A stretch of 64,000 nt of DNA from UBA8914 sp034002905 (GCA_034002905.1 JAVEZQ010000005.1:62001-126000), one strand, 5' to 3'; shown: positions 16,579-24,272, counted from the first letter of the stretch. The notes: generated from the sequence alone by a model not told the origin. A program made the numbers and translations.

Positions 16579-18369
16579 ATGACTCTGGATCATCTGACGA
16601 TTGGCATCATTGGTGCCGGCCGCATGGGAAGTGGCCTGGCTGAGTATGCAGCAGTTCAAGGTGTCAAAGTCGTTCTGGTTGACCCAAAAGAAAAGTCCCT
16701 GACCGTTGCGTTGGCGGGTATCAAAAGAAATCTGGCTGACAAAATCTCCGCTGGGACTCTTACGGAATCGGAAAGCGAGGCCATTCTTTCACGGCTTAAA
16801 CTGGGTAGCAATTACGCGATCCTTGCGCCATGCGATTTGTGCATCGAAGTCGTTGTCGATAATGAGAGTATCAAGAAATACATTCATAAGGCTGCGTTGA
16901 AACACATGAAGGCCGAGGCTGTGCTGCTTAGCAATACACTTGTGCTTTCGATCGAAAATCTTGCGACGGGTAAAGCAAAACCTGATCGCTTCATGGGTGT
17001 TCGGTTTGATTTCCCGCCACAGTCAACTACGGGCGTGAAATTGATCCGCTCCAACAAAACTTCCTCTGAAGCTTTCGACAAAGCACGATCTATCCTTCAG
17101 CAGATTGGCAGGCAAGTTACCGAAGCTGAAGATGTTAAAACCAAACGGCGTCTATCCATTCGTATGACGCAGAGACTTTGTATTGGCAGTGTTTTCCTTT
17201 CAATCTTTATTATACTGTGGGGATTAACAGGTGCCGATGAGAGTGTTTCTCGTCAGTGGATTTGGGGTGGACTCACCCTGACATTCGGGTGCTCAGTTTT
17301 TATGGCACGCTATTTCCTTCATATGTCCAAGCGTATCGCGAGGATTACAAGAGCGATGACAGGTCTTGCGTCAGATGATCTCAAGGTCATTGTTCCCGAC
17401 ACGGACAAGGAAGATGAATATGGCGATCTTGCCCGTATTGTCGATGTTTTTAAAATGATTGTTACCCAGCTGGATCAAATCAGCGAGCATACGGAAAAAG
17501 AAAAGATGGCGGCTGAAGAACGGCGGCTGTCGATTGAACATTGCGCTGAAGACTTTCGTAAGGTCGTGACGGAGGTTGTTAACCTCGTCTCCTCAAAAGC
17601 CAAGGAACTGCGAACAGATGCCCAGGATCTTAGCAACGGATCCAGTCAGACAAGCTCGATGGCGACGCTTCTTTCAACTTCTACGGAACAGACTATTAGC
17701 AGCATCAATGCGGTTGCGTCTGCTTCGGAGGAGCTTTCTGCCTCTATTGGCGAAATCAATCGTCAGGTTACCGAAAGTTCACGCATCTCTGAACAGGCAG
17801 TCAGCCAGACCCAGCGCACAGATACAACAATATCTGGCTTGAGCGAAGCTGTTGTGCATATTGGCGAGGTTGTGCAGTTGATCAAAAACATTGCGGAGCA
17901 AACAAACCTTCTTGCCTTGAACGCAACGATTGAAGCAGCGCGTGCGGGAGATGCGGGGAAGGGCTTTGCTGTTGTCGCGGGAGAAGTCAAGAGTTTGGCA
18001 AGCCAGACAGCGCGTGCGACCGAAGAAATCGTTGGTAAAATCAGTGCGATCCAAACTGTAACCAATGAAGCTGTTGAAGATATCCGTGCCGTCGGCTCTA
18101 TTATCGAGAAGAATAGCAATATTTCGCAAGTTATTGCGGACGGCATCCGTCAGCAGGATCAGGCAACCAGAGAAATCTCGCGAAGCATACAGAATGCTGT
18201 TGAAAACACGCATCAAGTATCCGAGTCCATCAAGCAGGTTACAACGGCTGCGGCGGGATCGAATGGCTCTGCACAAAATCTTTTGAAAACTTCGACCATT
18301 TTGTCGGATGAATCCCAAAAGCTTGAGAAACAGATCGCAACATTCCTTGGGAACGTCTGTGGGCATTAG
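16579..18369 (+). CDS. Chemoreceptor fused to a degenerate 3-hydroxyacyl-CoA dehydrogenase NAD-binding domain
   Basis: 596 residues in one open frame; ATG 16579 follows AAAGGGGG. Residues 7-180 are a 3HCDH_N-type Rossmann domain: IGIIGAGRMGSG (GxGxxG at 12-17), acidic Asp35 after the second strand (VVLVDP, favouring NAD over NADP), IEVVVDNESIKK, SNTLVLSIENLA and MGVRFDFPP. Compared with active enzymes, the catalytic His of the HFFNPP motif is Arg142, the partner Glu of KLVEV is Arg157, and the SNTSS serines are Leu-Val, so dehydrogenase activity is unlikely. Two membrane helices (about 200-218 and 228-247) enclose a loop of roughly ten residues; then HAMP and a methyl-accepting signalling domain with a canonical tip (IAEQTNLLALNATIEAARAG, near 437). 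All sensing therefore appears cytoplasmic. No che genes are nearby. Confidence 0.9.
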   Translation: MTLDHLTIGIIGAGRMGSGLAEYAAVQGVKVVLVDPKEKSLTVALAGIKRNLADKISAGTLTESESEAILSRLKLGSNYAILAPCDLCIEVVVDNESIKKYIHKAALKHMKAEAVLLSNTLVLSIENLATGKAKPDRFMGVRFDFPPQSTTGVKLIRSNKTSSEAFDKARSILQQIGRQVTEAEDVKTKRRLSIRMTQRLCIGSVFLSIFIILWGLTGADESVSRQWIWGGLTLTFGCSVFMARYFLHMSKRIARITRAMTGLASDDLKVIVPDTDKEDEYGDLARIVDVFKMIVTQLDQISEHTEKEKMAAEERRLSIEHCAEDFRKVVTEVVNLVSSKAKELRTDAQDLSNGSSQTSSMATLLSTSTEQTISSINAVASASEELSASIGEINRQVTESSRISEQAVSQTQRTDTTISGLSEAVVHIGEVVQLIKNIAEQTNLLALNATIEAARAGDAGKGFAVVAGEVKSLASQTARATEEIVGKISAIQTVTNEAVEDIRAVGSIIEKNSNISQVIADGIRQQDQATREISRSIQNAVENTHQVSESIKQVTTAAAGSNGSAQNLLKTSTILSDESQKLEKQIATFLGNVCGH

Positions 18370-18383
18370 GGATTTGACACGAT

Positions 18384-19019
18384 ATGGATTCTGTTTATCG
18401 GGCTTTAGACAATCTCGTGCCCTTTCCTATGGAAAGCATTCACTTCGATCTCGCTTTCTCCTATAAGTCTCTGGTCCTTTTATGCCTCGCGGGTTACTTT
18501 TTATTAAAACTTGACCAAAGGAAAAGGCGTAAAGTAAGAAGTGATACGTCAGCAAGGATATTTCATTTCCCGCTGCGGATGGTGCAACGGCAGCAAAATC
18601 ACGCGATCGGGAAGCGTCCTCGCTTACCGCTCTTATGCCAAAAGACGTTTATGGACGATTACGAACGGCAATTCTACCTACGCCTTGTTAAGGCGTTACC
18701 GGAGTGTTATGTCTTCCCGCAAGTTTCCTTTAGCGCGTTTTTAAATTCGTCGAACAAATGGGACAGGCGTTATGAGGTGCGAGGACGTTTTAATCGGCTT
18801 GTTGCCGATTTTATTTTGTGTGATTGCGAGAGCTTTAGACTTCTTGCTGTAATTGAGTTGGATGGAAACTCGCATGATCGCAAAGATGTTCAGGAGAAAG
18901 ATAAGAAACGCGATGCCTACCTTGACGAGGCTGGGATCAAGCATAAACGATTTCGTGCGCCGCCTCAACCATCCGAAGAAGAGATAAAGGGCTGGTTTCA
19001 ACGGGTCATACAGAACTGA
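18384..19019 (+). CDS. Membrane-anchored DUF2726 protein (nuclease-like fold)
   Basis: 211 residues. One N-terminal membrane helix (SYKSLVLLCLAGYFLLKL) is followed by a basic linker (DQRKRRKVR) and a domain of about 120 residues with the DUF2726 pattern: EDYERQFY-like start (FMDDYERQFYLRLVKALPE), VFPQVSFSAFL, a strand ending RLVADFILCD and AVIELDGNSHDRKDVQEKD followed by KKRDAYLDEAGIKHKRF. The Asp/Glu-x-Asp-x-x-x-H arrangement resembles PD-(D/E)XK/Vsr-like nuclease folds; whether it cuts DNA is not known. It begins 14 bases after the chemoreceptor in the same direction, so the two are probably one operon. Confidence 0.8.
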   Translation: MDSVYRALDNLVPFPMESIHFDLAFSYKSLVLLCLAGYFLLKLDQRKRRKVRSDTSARIFHFPLRMVQRQQNHAIGKRPRLPLLCQKTFMDDYERQFYLRLVKALPECYVFPQVSFSAFLNSSNKWDRRYEVRGRFNRLVADFILCDCESFRLLAVIELDGNSHDRKDVQEKDKKRDAYLDEAGIKHKRFRAPPQPSEEEIKGWFQRVIQN

Positions 19020-19021
19020 CC

Positions 19022-19189
19022 CTAACGCGCAAAAGACGGGTAAATCAGCTCAGGGAGAATCTGCGAGCCTTTGGTGCAAGGATGAATGTGATCATAATCA
19101 CCGAAATAGTCATTTATGAAAATCACGTTATCGTAGCAGTTAAGTAAATCCGTATTGAGATTGACATTTTGCTCCCGCAAAACATCCAT
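19022..19189 (-). pseudogene. Remnant of an SGNH/GDSL-type hydrolase C-terminus
   Basis: A minus-strand frame of 55 codons, with an in-frame stop nine bases upstream of its ATG. It encodes a segment with NCYDNVIFINDYFGDYDHIHPCTKGSQ and then LPELIYPSF. The Asp-His-Ile-His-Pro followed by a Gly-Ser and a hydrophobic helix is like the last block of SGNH hydrolases, where Asp-x-x-His supplies catalytic residues. The N-terminal blocks with the nucleophile Ser are absent, so this is at best a decayed end of a gene. It could also be a chance ORF. Confidence 0.35.
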
Positions 19190-19477
19190 AAAACGAGCTC
19201 AAAAGGTTAGTCACCGTGCGAACTCCCGTTCTGCTGCCTGAATTCAAAATAATGTAACAAAATTAGTCCGTTATGTTCTGTATGTCATTGCAAAACATCC
19301 GAAAAAGCCAATCTTTCTCATCTATTACATCCCATTGTAATAGTTAGATAAATAAAGCCCCTATTTTTGTGCTAGAATCTATTCATCAAGGTCCATGAAA
19401 CTAATATAATTAAGAAAATATTTGCCATTTATGCCCTATAATAATGATATCCCACGTTTTTTTAGGAGTCATGGATT
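19190..19477. other. AT-rich intergenic stretch, no gene seen
   Basis: About 290 bases upstream of the large secreted protein. It is clearly richer in A/T than the housekeeping parts, with short T and A runs and no open frame of note. It must hold the promoter of the gene at 19478; the ribosome site TTAGGAG (19462-19468) is at its end. I see no convincing operator or RNA structure. Confidence 0.5.
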
Positions 19478-21583
19478 ATGAGAAATATGTGCAATTTTGT
19501 CGTGGCTACACTTGTTTGCTCAACGGCACTTTTTTTCATTAACGTGAACGCCTCTCTTGCCTATGATCAGGCAAAATCTGTGTCTGCAAAAGATCCATCC
19601 ACCACATACAATCACTATTCATTGTCGGCCAACAAGGCGGGCTCAGGGGCTAACGAAGACAAAAAAGTTATCAGCGATACAGAACAGACAGGTTCTCCAA
19701 CGACAAAGCCAACCTTCTCCGCGAATGCTGGTAAAGAAGATGCACGCGTCGCCATCGACGTGCATAGGATATGTCGTTGGGTTGATAAATCTCCAAACAA
19801 TGTGAAGAACCAAGATTTGTTTGTCCCCTTTCAGACATATGAAGAATGGGTTGCGTTCGTAAACAACGCGCCAAAAGATATTGTTAAGCTTACACCTTGC
19901 TCGAGGCCATCAGCAATCATTCCTCCTAATGATCCAGCGGGTAAACACCAAGGTATGTTCTGCTACAATAAAGATGGTTCCAAACAAACGACTGGACTAC
20001 GTTATACAAATTTTGCCTATCAGCGCGTGGGTGCCGTTCTCAAGAATGTCGAACCAAACCCCAGTCTGGTCTTTGATAAGTGTTACACCAGCGATCGCAC
20101 AGGGCCTTTCCCTAAGCAGGTTGACAAGATACTTTCTATGAAAGGGCTTGATGCAGACCGCACAGTAAACGGCATCAAAGTCGGCACGACTGCCAACGAT
20201 AATAACAGTGACTGGTTGGTTACTTCAGTAAAGTACACTACGCCAACAGCTGCTTGCGGCACGGCCAATAAAGCCAATCTTTCAACAATACCCTCAACAA
20301 GCACCCAGCTTTGCAGTTATGGCGTTGCCTCCGCAGTCGGTGGTACTGGTCCGTGGACATGGACCTGTAGAGGTCTCAAAAACAAAGCAAGCTGTATGGC
20401 AAACAAAAAAGTGGATGGCAGTTGTGGATCTGCTGATGGGAAGAACCTGACAACAGCTCCCACTGTGGCAGAACGATGCACGGCGGGCTCCGCCTCTGCA
20501 TTGAGTGGATCAGGCCCTTGGACATGGACTTGCAAGGGATTGAACGGGGGCAGCAACGATTCATGCAGTGCCGAGAAAACAAACCCCACATGCCCACCTG
20601 TTTCAGTATATGGTCCGTCCCATCCAGTCATCGGGAATATAGCTCAACCTTTGAATGACGGATATATGTATGTCAGGGTTTCTGGTTCCTACCATGGCAA
20701 AGCCGAGTCAAATTACAAGAAAAGCTGGGATAGCTACAACAGTAAATGGGCGTACCACAGCTGGGCATCTGGAAAATGTTACTGGCCGAATTTTATGATG
20801 AGTGGTGGCAATTATAATGAACGCTGGGTCAATTGTATCGTAACTGATTATGTTAAAACCAAAGTTGATGGTTATTCGGACATGACTGGATCGTGTACGG
20901 TAGACACAGATAACTACCTCTCTCCGCTCAAAGTGAATTTGGCTGAGCGCAATCCTTCCATGAACAGCACGAGGCCGACAACCTTCTATCTGACTCTTTC
21001 TGATGGAAGAATAATGGAAGGAAAAGCAACGGGCGGGTTAAACCCTGATGAAGGGTGGCTCATGGTTCATCGTACGAGGGATCCCCTTGTCTTCAAAAAC
21101 GGGGCGCTGAACGCAGATAACTGGTTTGGTGACCGTGATGGACGCTCCCTCAACGGTTTTACAGATCTTGCTGAAACATTTAGCAACTTTATTGAAACCG
21201 ATGAAAATGGGCAGCGTTTTATCCCGCTGAATGTCCTAACAAAAGTACAAAAGCAAGAAAAAGCAGAGTATGCGGCAAAGAACCCTAGTCAAATAACGGA
21301 TCCGTCCTTTGACCTTCGTGTCGTCGACGCACGAAACGCAGAGCGCTTTGCTTCAGATTACTTTAGTCGCATTTACGTAGACTATCGAAATGTCGTTGAA
21401 GCAGATAGTAAGGATGGCCAGATCAAGGGAAGCAACAACATAATCCTTGAACGAGGCATAGCGCGTACAGTCAATGGCAGAAACACCGAGATTTTGGATC
21501 AGTGGTTCGTTATCGATCTGCCGGCAGATATGAGTCCTCCAAAGGGCAAAACAAAGTCTCGGATTTTGCCTGCTAGGAAGTAA
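19478..21583 (+). CDS. Large secreted protein with two Cys/Trp-rich GPWTWTC repeats
   Basis: 701 residues, AGGAG nine bases before ATG. The N-terminus is a signal peptide (NFVVATLVCSTALFFINVNASLA). Residues from about 259 carry two tandem ~53-residue repeats: CGTANKANLSTIP...LCSYGVAS...GTGPWTWTCRG...SCMA and CGSADGKNLTTAP...RCTAGSAS...GSGPWTWTCKG...SCSA. Such repeats, with spaced cysteines and a GPWTW core, occur in extracellular bacterial proteins of unknown binding partner. The C-terminal ~300 residues (Trp/Tyr-rich, SGSYHGKAESNYKKSW) are not recognised. No C-terminal anchor or sorting motif is visible. The gene is more AT-rich than its neighbours, suggesting acquisition. It has its own terminator. 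Confidence 0.85.
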   Translation: MRNMCNFVVATLVCSTALFFINVNASLAYDQAKSVSAKDPSTTYNHYSLSANKAGSGANEDKKVISDTEQTGSPTTKPTFSANAGKEDARVAIDVHRICRWVDKSPNNVKNQDLFVPFQTYEEWVAFVNNAPKDIVKLTPCSRPSAIIPPNDPAGKHQGMFCYNKDGSKQTTGLRYTNFAYQRVGAVLKNVEPNPSLVFDKCYTSDRTGPFPKQVDKILSMKGLDADRTVNGIKVGTTANDNNSDWLVTSVKYTTPTAACGTANKANLSTIPSTSTQLCSYGVASAVGGTGPWTWTCRGLKNKASCMANKKVDGSCGSADGKNLTTAPTVAERCTAGSASALSGSGPWTWTCKGLNGGSNDSCSAEKTNPTCPPVSVYGPSHPVIGNIAQPLNDGYMYVRVSGSYHGKAESNYKKSWDSYNSKWAYHSWASGKCYWPNFMMSGGNYNERWVNCIVTDYVKTKVDGYSDMTGSCTVDTDNYLSPLKVNLAERNPSMNSTRPTTFYLTLSDGRIMEGKATGGLNPDEGWLMVHRTRDPLVFKNGALNADNWFGDRDGRSLNGFTDLAETFSNFIETDENGQRFIPLNVLTKVQKQEKAEYAAKNPSQITDPSFDLRVVDARNAERFASDYFSRIYVDYRNVVEADSKDGQIKGSNNIILERGIARTVNGRNTEILDQWFVIDLPADMSPPKGKTKSRILPARK

Positions 21584-21605
21584 AGAAAGTTAGCTTATCA
21601 ATCAT

Positions 21606-21640
21606 GAAAGAAAAGGGCGGGGTTTCTCGCCCTTTTCTTT
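21606..21640 (+). terminator. Rho-independent terminator of the secreted repeat protein
   Basis: A long perfect hairpin: AAAGAAAAGGGCG pairs with CGCCCTTTTCTTT around a GGGTTTCT-type loop, about 20 bases after the stop at 21583. The arm's own T-rich 3' side serves as the U-tract. Confidence 0.85.
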
Positions 21641-21754
21641 ATATGATCTAATGGAAACAAAACCCTGTTTAAGGGTATTTTTTGATCCTGATTATTGAGA
21701 GGGGTCAGGGCGAAGTTAAGCTGAGAACATGACGAATAAACGGATGTTTGCGAT

Positions 21755-21784
21755 AAAAAAGGGAGAGCCTTAAGCCCTCCCTTA
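21755..21784 (-). terminator. Terminator of the PEP-CTERM gene
   Basis: Read on the minus strand, AAGGGAG pairs with CTCCCTT around GGCTTAAGG and is followed by a run of T. It lies about 30 bases downstream of the stop of the gene at 21812-22378. Confidence 0.8.
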
Positions 21785-21811
21785 ATTTGTTGTGTATAGA
21801 AAGAAGTTGCC

Positions 21812-22378
21812 TTACGCCTCGTTCTTTTTGCTACGCTTATAGCCAAGCAACCCAACCAAGCCAGCACCGAACAATGGTAGCGCGGCCGGAAGAGGGACAG
21901 CTGAAGCGAGCGATGTCGTAGTATAGCGTGTTGTGATTGCAGTCGTGTCCGTGATGCCTTTGAGGCGAAGCGCAATACTGCTGAAGCTGGTGGCTTGACC
22001 CGTTAAATTTGAAAGAGCCAAGGTGAAAATTGTTGAGCCAAGAAAGCCTGTCAGTTCCGGCTTAATGTCTGCGGGAACGAAAGTAAAATCATAGGCGGTC
22101 GTTAGTGCGGCTTGTCCAGAAGATAGCGTGTAAGTAAAAACGATTTTCGTATTGGCAGCCAGATTAAGGTTCGCCTCGTCGAGAATCGCGTAACTATTTC
22201 CATTTGGCGCAGACGTAACCGTGGAAATATCGCCCTCATAACCAGCAGTCAGAGCGCCGCCGTTCAGGTTCATATTGACAGGTGCTGAATTGGGGCTGCT
22301 GAAGCTAAGTTCGGCAGCTTGAGCTGGAACTGAGGAAAGGGTCGCTAAAGCCAATGCAAGAAAAGTTAAACGCTTCAT
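21812..22378 (-). CDS. PEP-CTERM (VPLPA-type) sorted surface protein
   Basis: 188 residues with a signal peptide (MKRLTFLALALATLSSVPAQA) and a C-terminal tripartite sorting tag: VPLPAALPLFGAGLVGLLGY then basic KRSKK. VPLPA is a known variant of the PEP-CTERM motif; such proteins are transferred or cleaved by a membrane exosortase (EpsH family), usually in biofilm or exopolysaccharide producers. The mature part is Ser/Thr/Ala-rich, beta-type and without cysteine (NLNLAANTKIVFTYTL, LTAGYEGDIS). No exosortase or EPS gene is in this window, so the sorting enzyme must be elsewhere if the tag is functional. It has its own terminator. Confidence 0.88.
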   Translation of the reverse strand: MKRLTFLALALATLSSVPAQAAELSFSSPNSAPVNMNLNGGALTAGYEGDISTVTSAPNGNSYAILDEANLNLAANTKIVFTYTLSSGQAALTTAYDFTFVPADIKPELTGFLGSTIFTLALSNLTGQATSFSSIALRLKGITDTTAITTRYTTTSLASAVPLPAALPLFGAGLVGLLGYKRSKKNEA

Positions 22379-22507
22379 TGTGAGCCTTCAATACGTGGGT
22401 GTTTAGTGCGGATCCGGATCCTTCCGCCCCCATGAACCATCCTATCACCCAAAATTATAAAGGCAACAGGGATTCTATCTTTTCAACAGGTCATGGGAAA
22501 GATATAG

Positions 22508-22559
22508 CTAACCCCTTGAAAAAATGGTCGGAGAGAGGATACAAACCCCCGACCCCTGC
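22508..22559 (-). repeat. Degenerate copy of the tRNA-Pro 3' end and flank (possible att site)
   Basis: About 52 bases match the region 25192-25246, which covers the 3' part of tRNA-Pro and ~18 bases beyond it. Shared blocks include CTAACCC, TTGAAA, AAATGGTCGGAGAG, AGGAT and CCCCTGC, in the same orientation, with a two-base deletion and several substitutions. Homology is lost at the anticodon arm, so this copy cannot be a functional tRNA. The arrangement is what remains when an element integrates at a tRNA 3' end, or after a tRNA duplication has decayed. Confidence 0.7.
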
Positions 22560-22691
22560 GAGAGATGCGACCCCATCCAGCCAAGACGAACCTCGAAGAT
22601 ACGACAGGCCTGTGCCTCGTTGATTTTTTGTTCCTACCTTACAGACGATCAGGTACTTGGATCGGTCTCGATGGTGCGAAGTTTTCTAGAT

Positions 22692-22723
22692 GAGAAGAAA
22701 GGGGCCGTTGGCCCCTTTCTCGT
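22692..22723 (-). terminator. Terminator downstream of aquaporin
   Basis: AAGAAAGGGGCC and GGCCCCTTTCT form a strong hairpin with a four-base GTTG loop region. It lies just past the stop of the minus-strand aquaporin gene; A- and T-rich ends would let it work in both directions. Confidence 0.8.
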
Positions 22724-22733
22724 CTATATTTTG

Positions 22734-23438
22734 TTATTTGTGTTCCTCGCTGTAAATAAAGCGATAGGAAAAAGCTCCGACGACTGCACCGATAATCGGA
22801 GCTACCCAAAAGAGCCAAAGCTGTTTGAGTGCCCAATCGCCGACAAACAAAGCTGGACCAAGACTGCGGGCTGGATTAACCGACGTGTTGGTAACCGGAA
22901 TGCTGATGAGATGGATCAATGTTAAACAAAGACCTATTGCTATTGGAGCAAAGCCGGCCGGAGCCTTTGAGTCTGTGGCTCCAAGAATGACGAGCAAGAA
23001 CATAGCGGTCATTACGATCTCAGTCACCATAGCGGCTCCCATCGAGTATCTGCCCGGGGAATGGTCGCCATAACCATTGGCAGCAAAGCCGGATGCAACA
23101 ATATCAAATCCGTCCTGACCAGAAGCGATGTAGGCTAATGCGGCTGCGGCCAACAAGGCCCCGATGCATTGAGCAATAATGTACGGAATGATGTCTGCTT
23201 TAGGCAGTCGCCCAGCAGTTGCCAAGCCAATAGTAACGGCTGGATTTAGATGACAACCCGAAACAGGTCCAATCGCATAGGCCATTGTCAGTACGGTGAG
23301 GCCAAAGGCAAAGGAGACCCCTAAGAGACCAATGCCAACCGATGGAAAGGCGGCTGCCAACACAGCGCTTCCGCAACCACCAAGTACCAGCCAGCACGTT
23401 CCAAACATTTCGGCTGTAAATCTTTTGCTTAAACTCAT
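22734..23438 (-). CDS. aqpZ: Aquaporin Z
   Basis: Six-helix MIP-family water channel of 234 residues. Both half-helix NPA motifs are present: SGCHLNPAVTIG and NTSVNPARSLGPALF. The selectivity-filter Arg after the second NPA is there (NPAR), as is a His in the fifth helix region (LTLIHLISIPVTNTS), which together indicate a water-specific AqpZ rather than a glycerol facilitator. The N-terminus MSLSKRFTAEMFGTCWLVLGG is typical. It stands alone, with its own terminator, between the tRNA-Pro-like repeat and the tRNA gene. Confidence 0.96.
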   Translation of the reverse strand: MSLSKRFTAEMFGTCWLVLGGCGSAVLAAAFPSVGIGLLGVSFAFGLTVLTMAYAIGPVSGCHLNPAVTIGLATAGRLPKADIIPYIIAQCIGALLAAAALAYIASGQDGFDIVASGFAANGYGDHSPGRYSMGAAMVTEIVMTAMFLLVILGATDSKAPAGFAPIAIGLCLTLIHLISIPVTNTSVNPARSLGPALFVGDWALKQLWLFWVAPIIGAVVGAFSYRFIYSEEHK

Positions 23439-23563
23439 GATGAACCTCTTTCGTTAGAGTAAAAAGAGTGGTGGCATGAGGATGATCTATAACGTTTCTT
23501 TTGTCAAATTATCAGCCTTGTACTTATTCGCTGATCCAATTCTTTCAATTTATTAGAAGTCCA

Positions 23564-23853
23564 TTATCCGCGTTTCTTTGGAGTTCTCTTTGGCTTTTTG
23601 GTGCCTTCCAACGGGCTTGAGCGTTGTTGGTAGAGTTCAAAGAGGAATGCCACGCGGTCGCTGTCGCGCTGAAACTTCTTTTTGCTGTAGGCGGCATCAA
23701 CGGCGGCATCGAGTTTCTGGTGAGCCTTGACGAGTTCGTGCGGCATGGTCAGCGGATCATACAAATCGGCAAGCGAAGATTCAGGGTGCTTGGCACGAGC
23801 ATCTAAAACGCCCTGTGCCGTTTCCTCGATAACCTGTTTCTGCCTAATAGTGC
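23564..23853 (-). pseudogene. C-terminal fragment of an MmeI-type DNA methyltransferase
   Basis: The minus-strand frame is open from about 23853 to the stop at 23564 and reads ...EETAQGVLDARAKHPESS, then LADLYDPLTMPHELVKAHQ, LDAAVDAAYSKKKFQRD and SDRVAFLFELYQQRSS, ending in a Lys-rich tail. The LYDPLTMPxELxKAHxxLDxAVDxAY and F-x-x-D-xx-RVxFLFxLY pattern is the conserved end of large MmeI-like (type IIL/IIG) DNA methyltransferases with an attached nuclease. The methyltransferase motifs that should precede it are absent; upstream sequence is unrelated. This is therefore a leftover of a restriction-modification gene. Confidence 0.75.
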
Positions 23854-24103
23854 CCCATCAAAGTCGAGCACTTACCGCATACGTGAGCTTGGCATTCAGA
23901 AACTTAGTGCGTTGCCCTCGGCAGGTAGAAACTTCCGCGTTAATCCAAAAAAGTGGGAAGAACTCAAGGCAAATCTGCAAGGCGACGCCCCCGAGCACGT
24001 GAAGGACGATCTGCGCGCGCTTTTGGGACACTGTGAAGAGTGGCTGTTTCGGTCATTCCAGCAAACGTGTCAGGACTTACGTAGCACATTAGACCTTCAG
24101 TAA
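23828..24103 (+). other. Unidentified open-frame fragment
   Basis: A plus-strand frame stays open to TAA 24101 and encodes a plausible helical segment (TYRIRELGIQKL, NPKKWEELKANLQG, HVKDDLRALLGHCEEWLF). There is no ATG or ribosome site; the only starts are TTG such as 23912. Its upstream end runs antisense into the methyltransferase remnant. It looks like a piece of a gene joined to that remnant by rearrangement; I do not recognise the family. Confidence 0.3.
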
Positions 24104-24127
24104 TCGTTATCAGAAAAGGAGATAACG

Positions 24128-24268
24128 ATGCCGAAGGCTGGCCTAACAGCGGTTCGTTTCCGCAATCATATTGTCAAAGTAATTTATCGTGTTGGCTTGC
24201 CAAGGGCATTGGCGCATATGCCGACGGGGATTGCCTATTCTGGCCCCCCCCCTGATTTGTTCCTATGA
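24128..24268 (+). CDS. Possible small ORF, 46 aa, ending after a nine-C run
   Basis: ATG 24128 has a good ribosome site (AAAAGGAG, spacing about 6). The product begins MPKAGLTAVRFRNHIVKVIY and is basic. A run of nine C at 24244-24252 lies near the end and sets the final frame, so the true end is uncertain and could change with run length. No homology recognised; it may be the start of a gene lost in the same rearrangement. Confidence 0.3.
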   Translation: MPKAGLTAVRFRNHIVKVIYRVGLPRALAHMPTGIAYSGPPPDLFL

Positions 24269-24272
24269 TTCT

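Noticed and set aside
16579..18369. The NAD-domain chemoreceptor as an assembly chimera or frameshift product
   Set aside because: Frame, codon use and linker continue without break, a single ribosome site serves the whole gene, and the altered catalytic residues fit a sensor rather than a chance join. It cannot be fully excluded from one sequence.
22508..22620. A second functional tRNA gene
   Set aside because: Only the 3' arm matches tRNA-Pro; two bases are missing from the acceptor/T region and no anticodon or D arm can be formed.
22399..22623. Plus-strand ORF of 74 codons upstream of aqpZ
   Set aside because: It runs through the degenerate tRNA-Pro copy, has no ribosome site and reads as low-information Pro/Arg/Ser-rich sequence.
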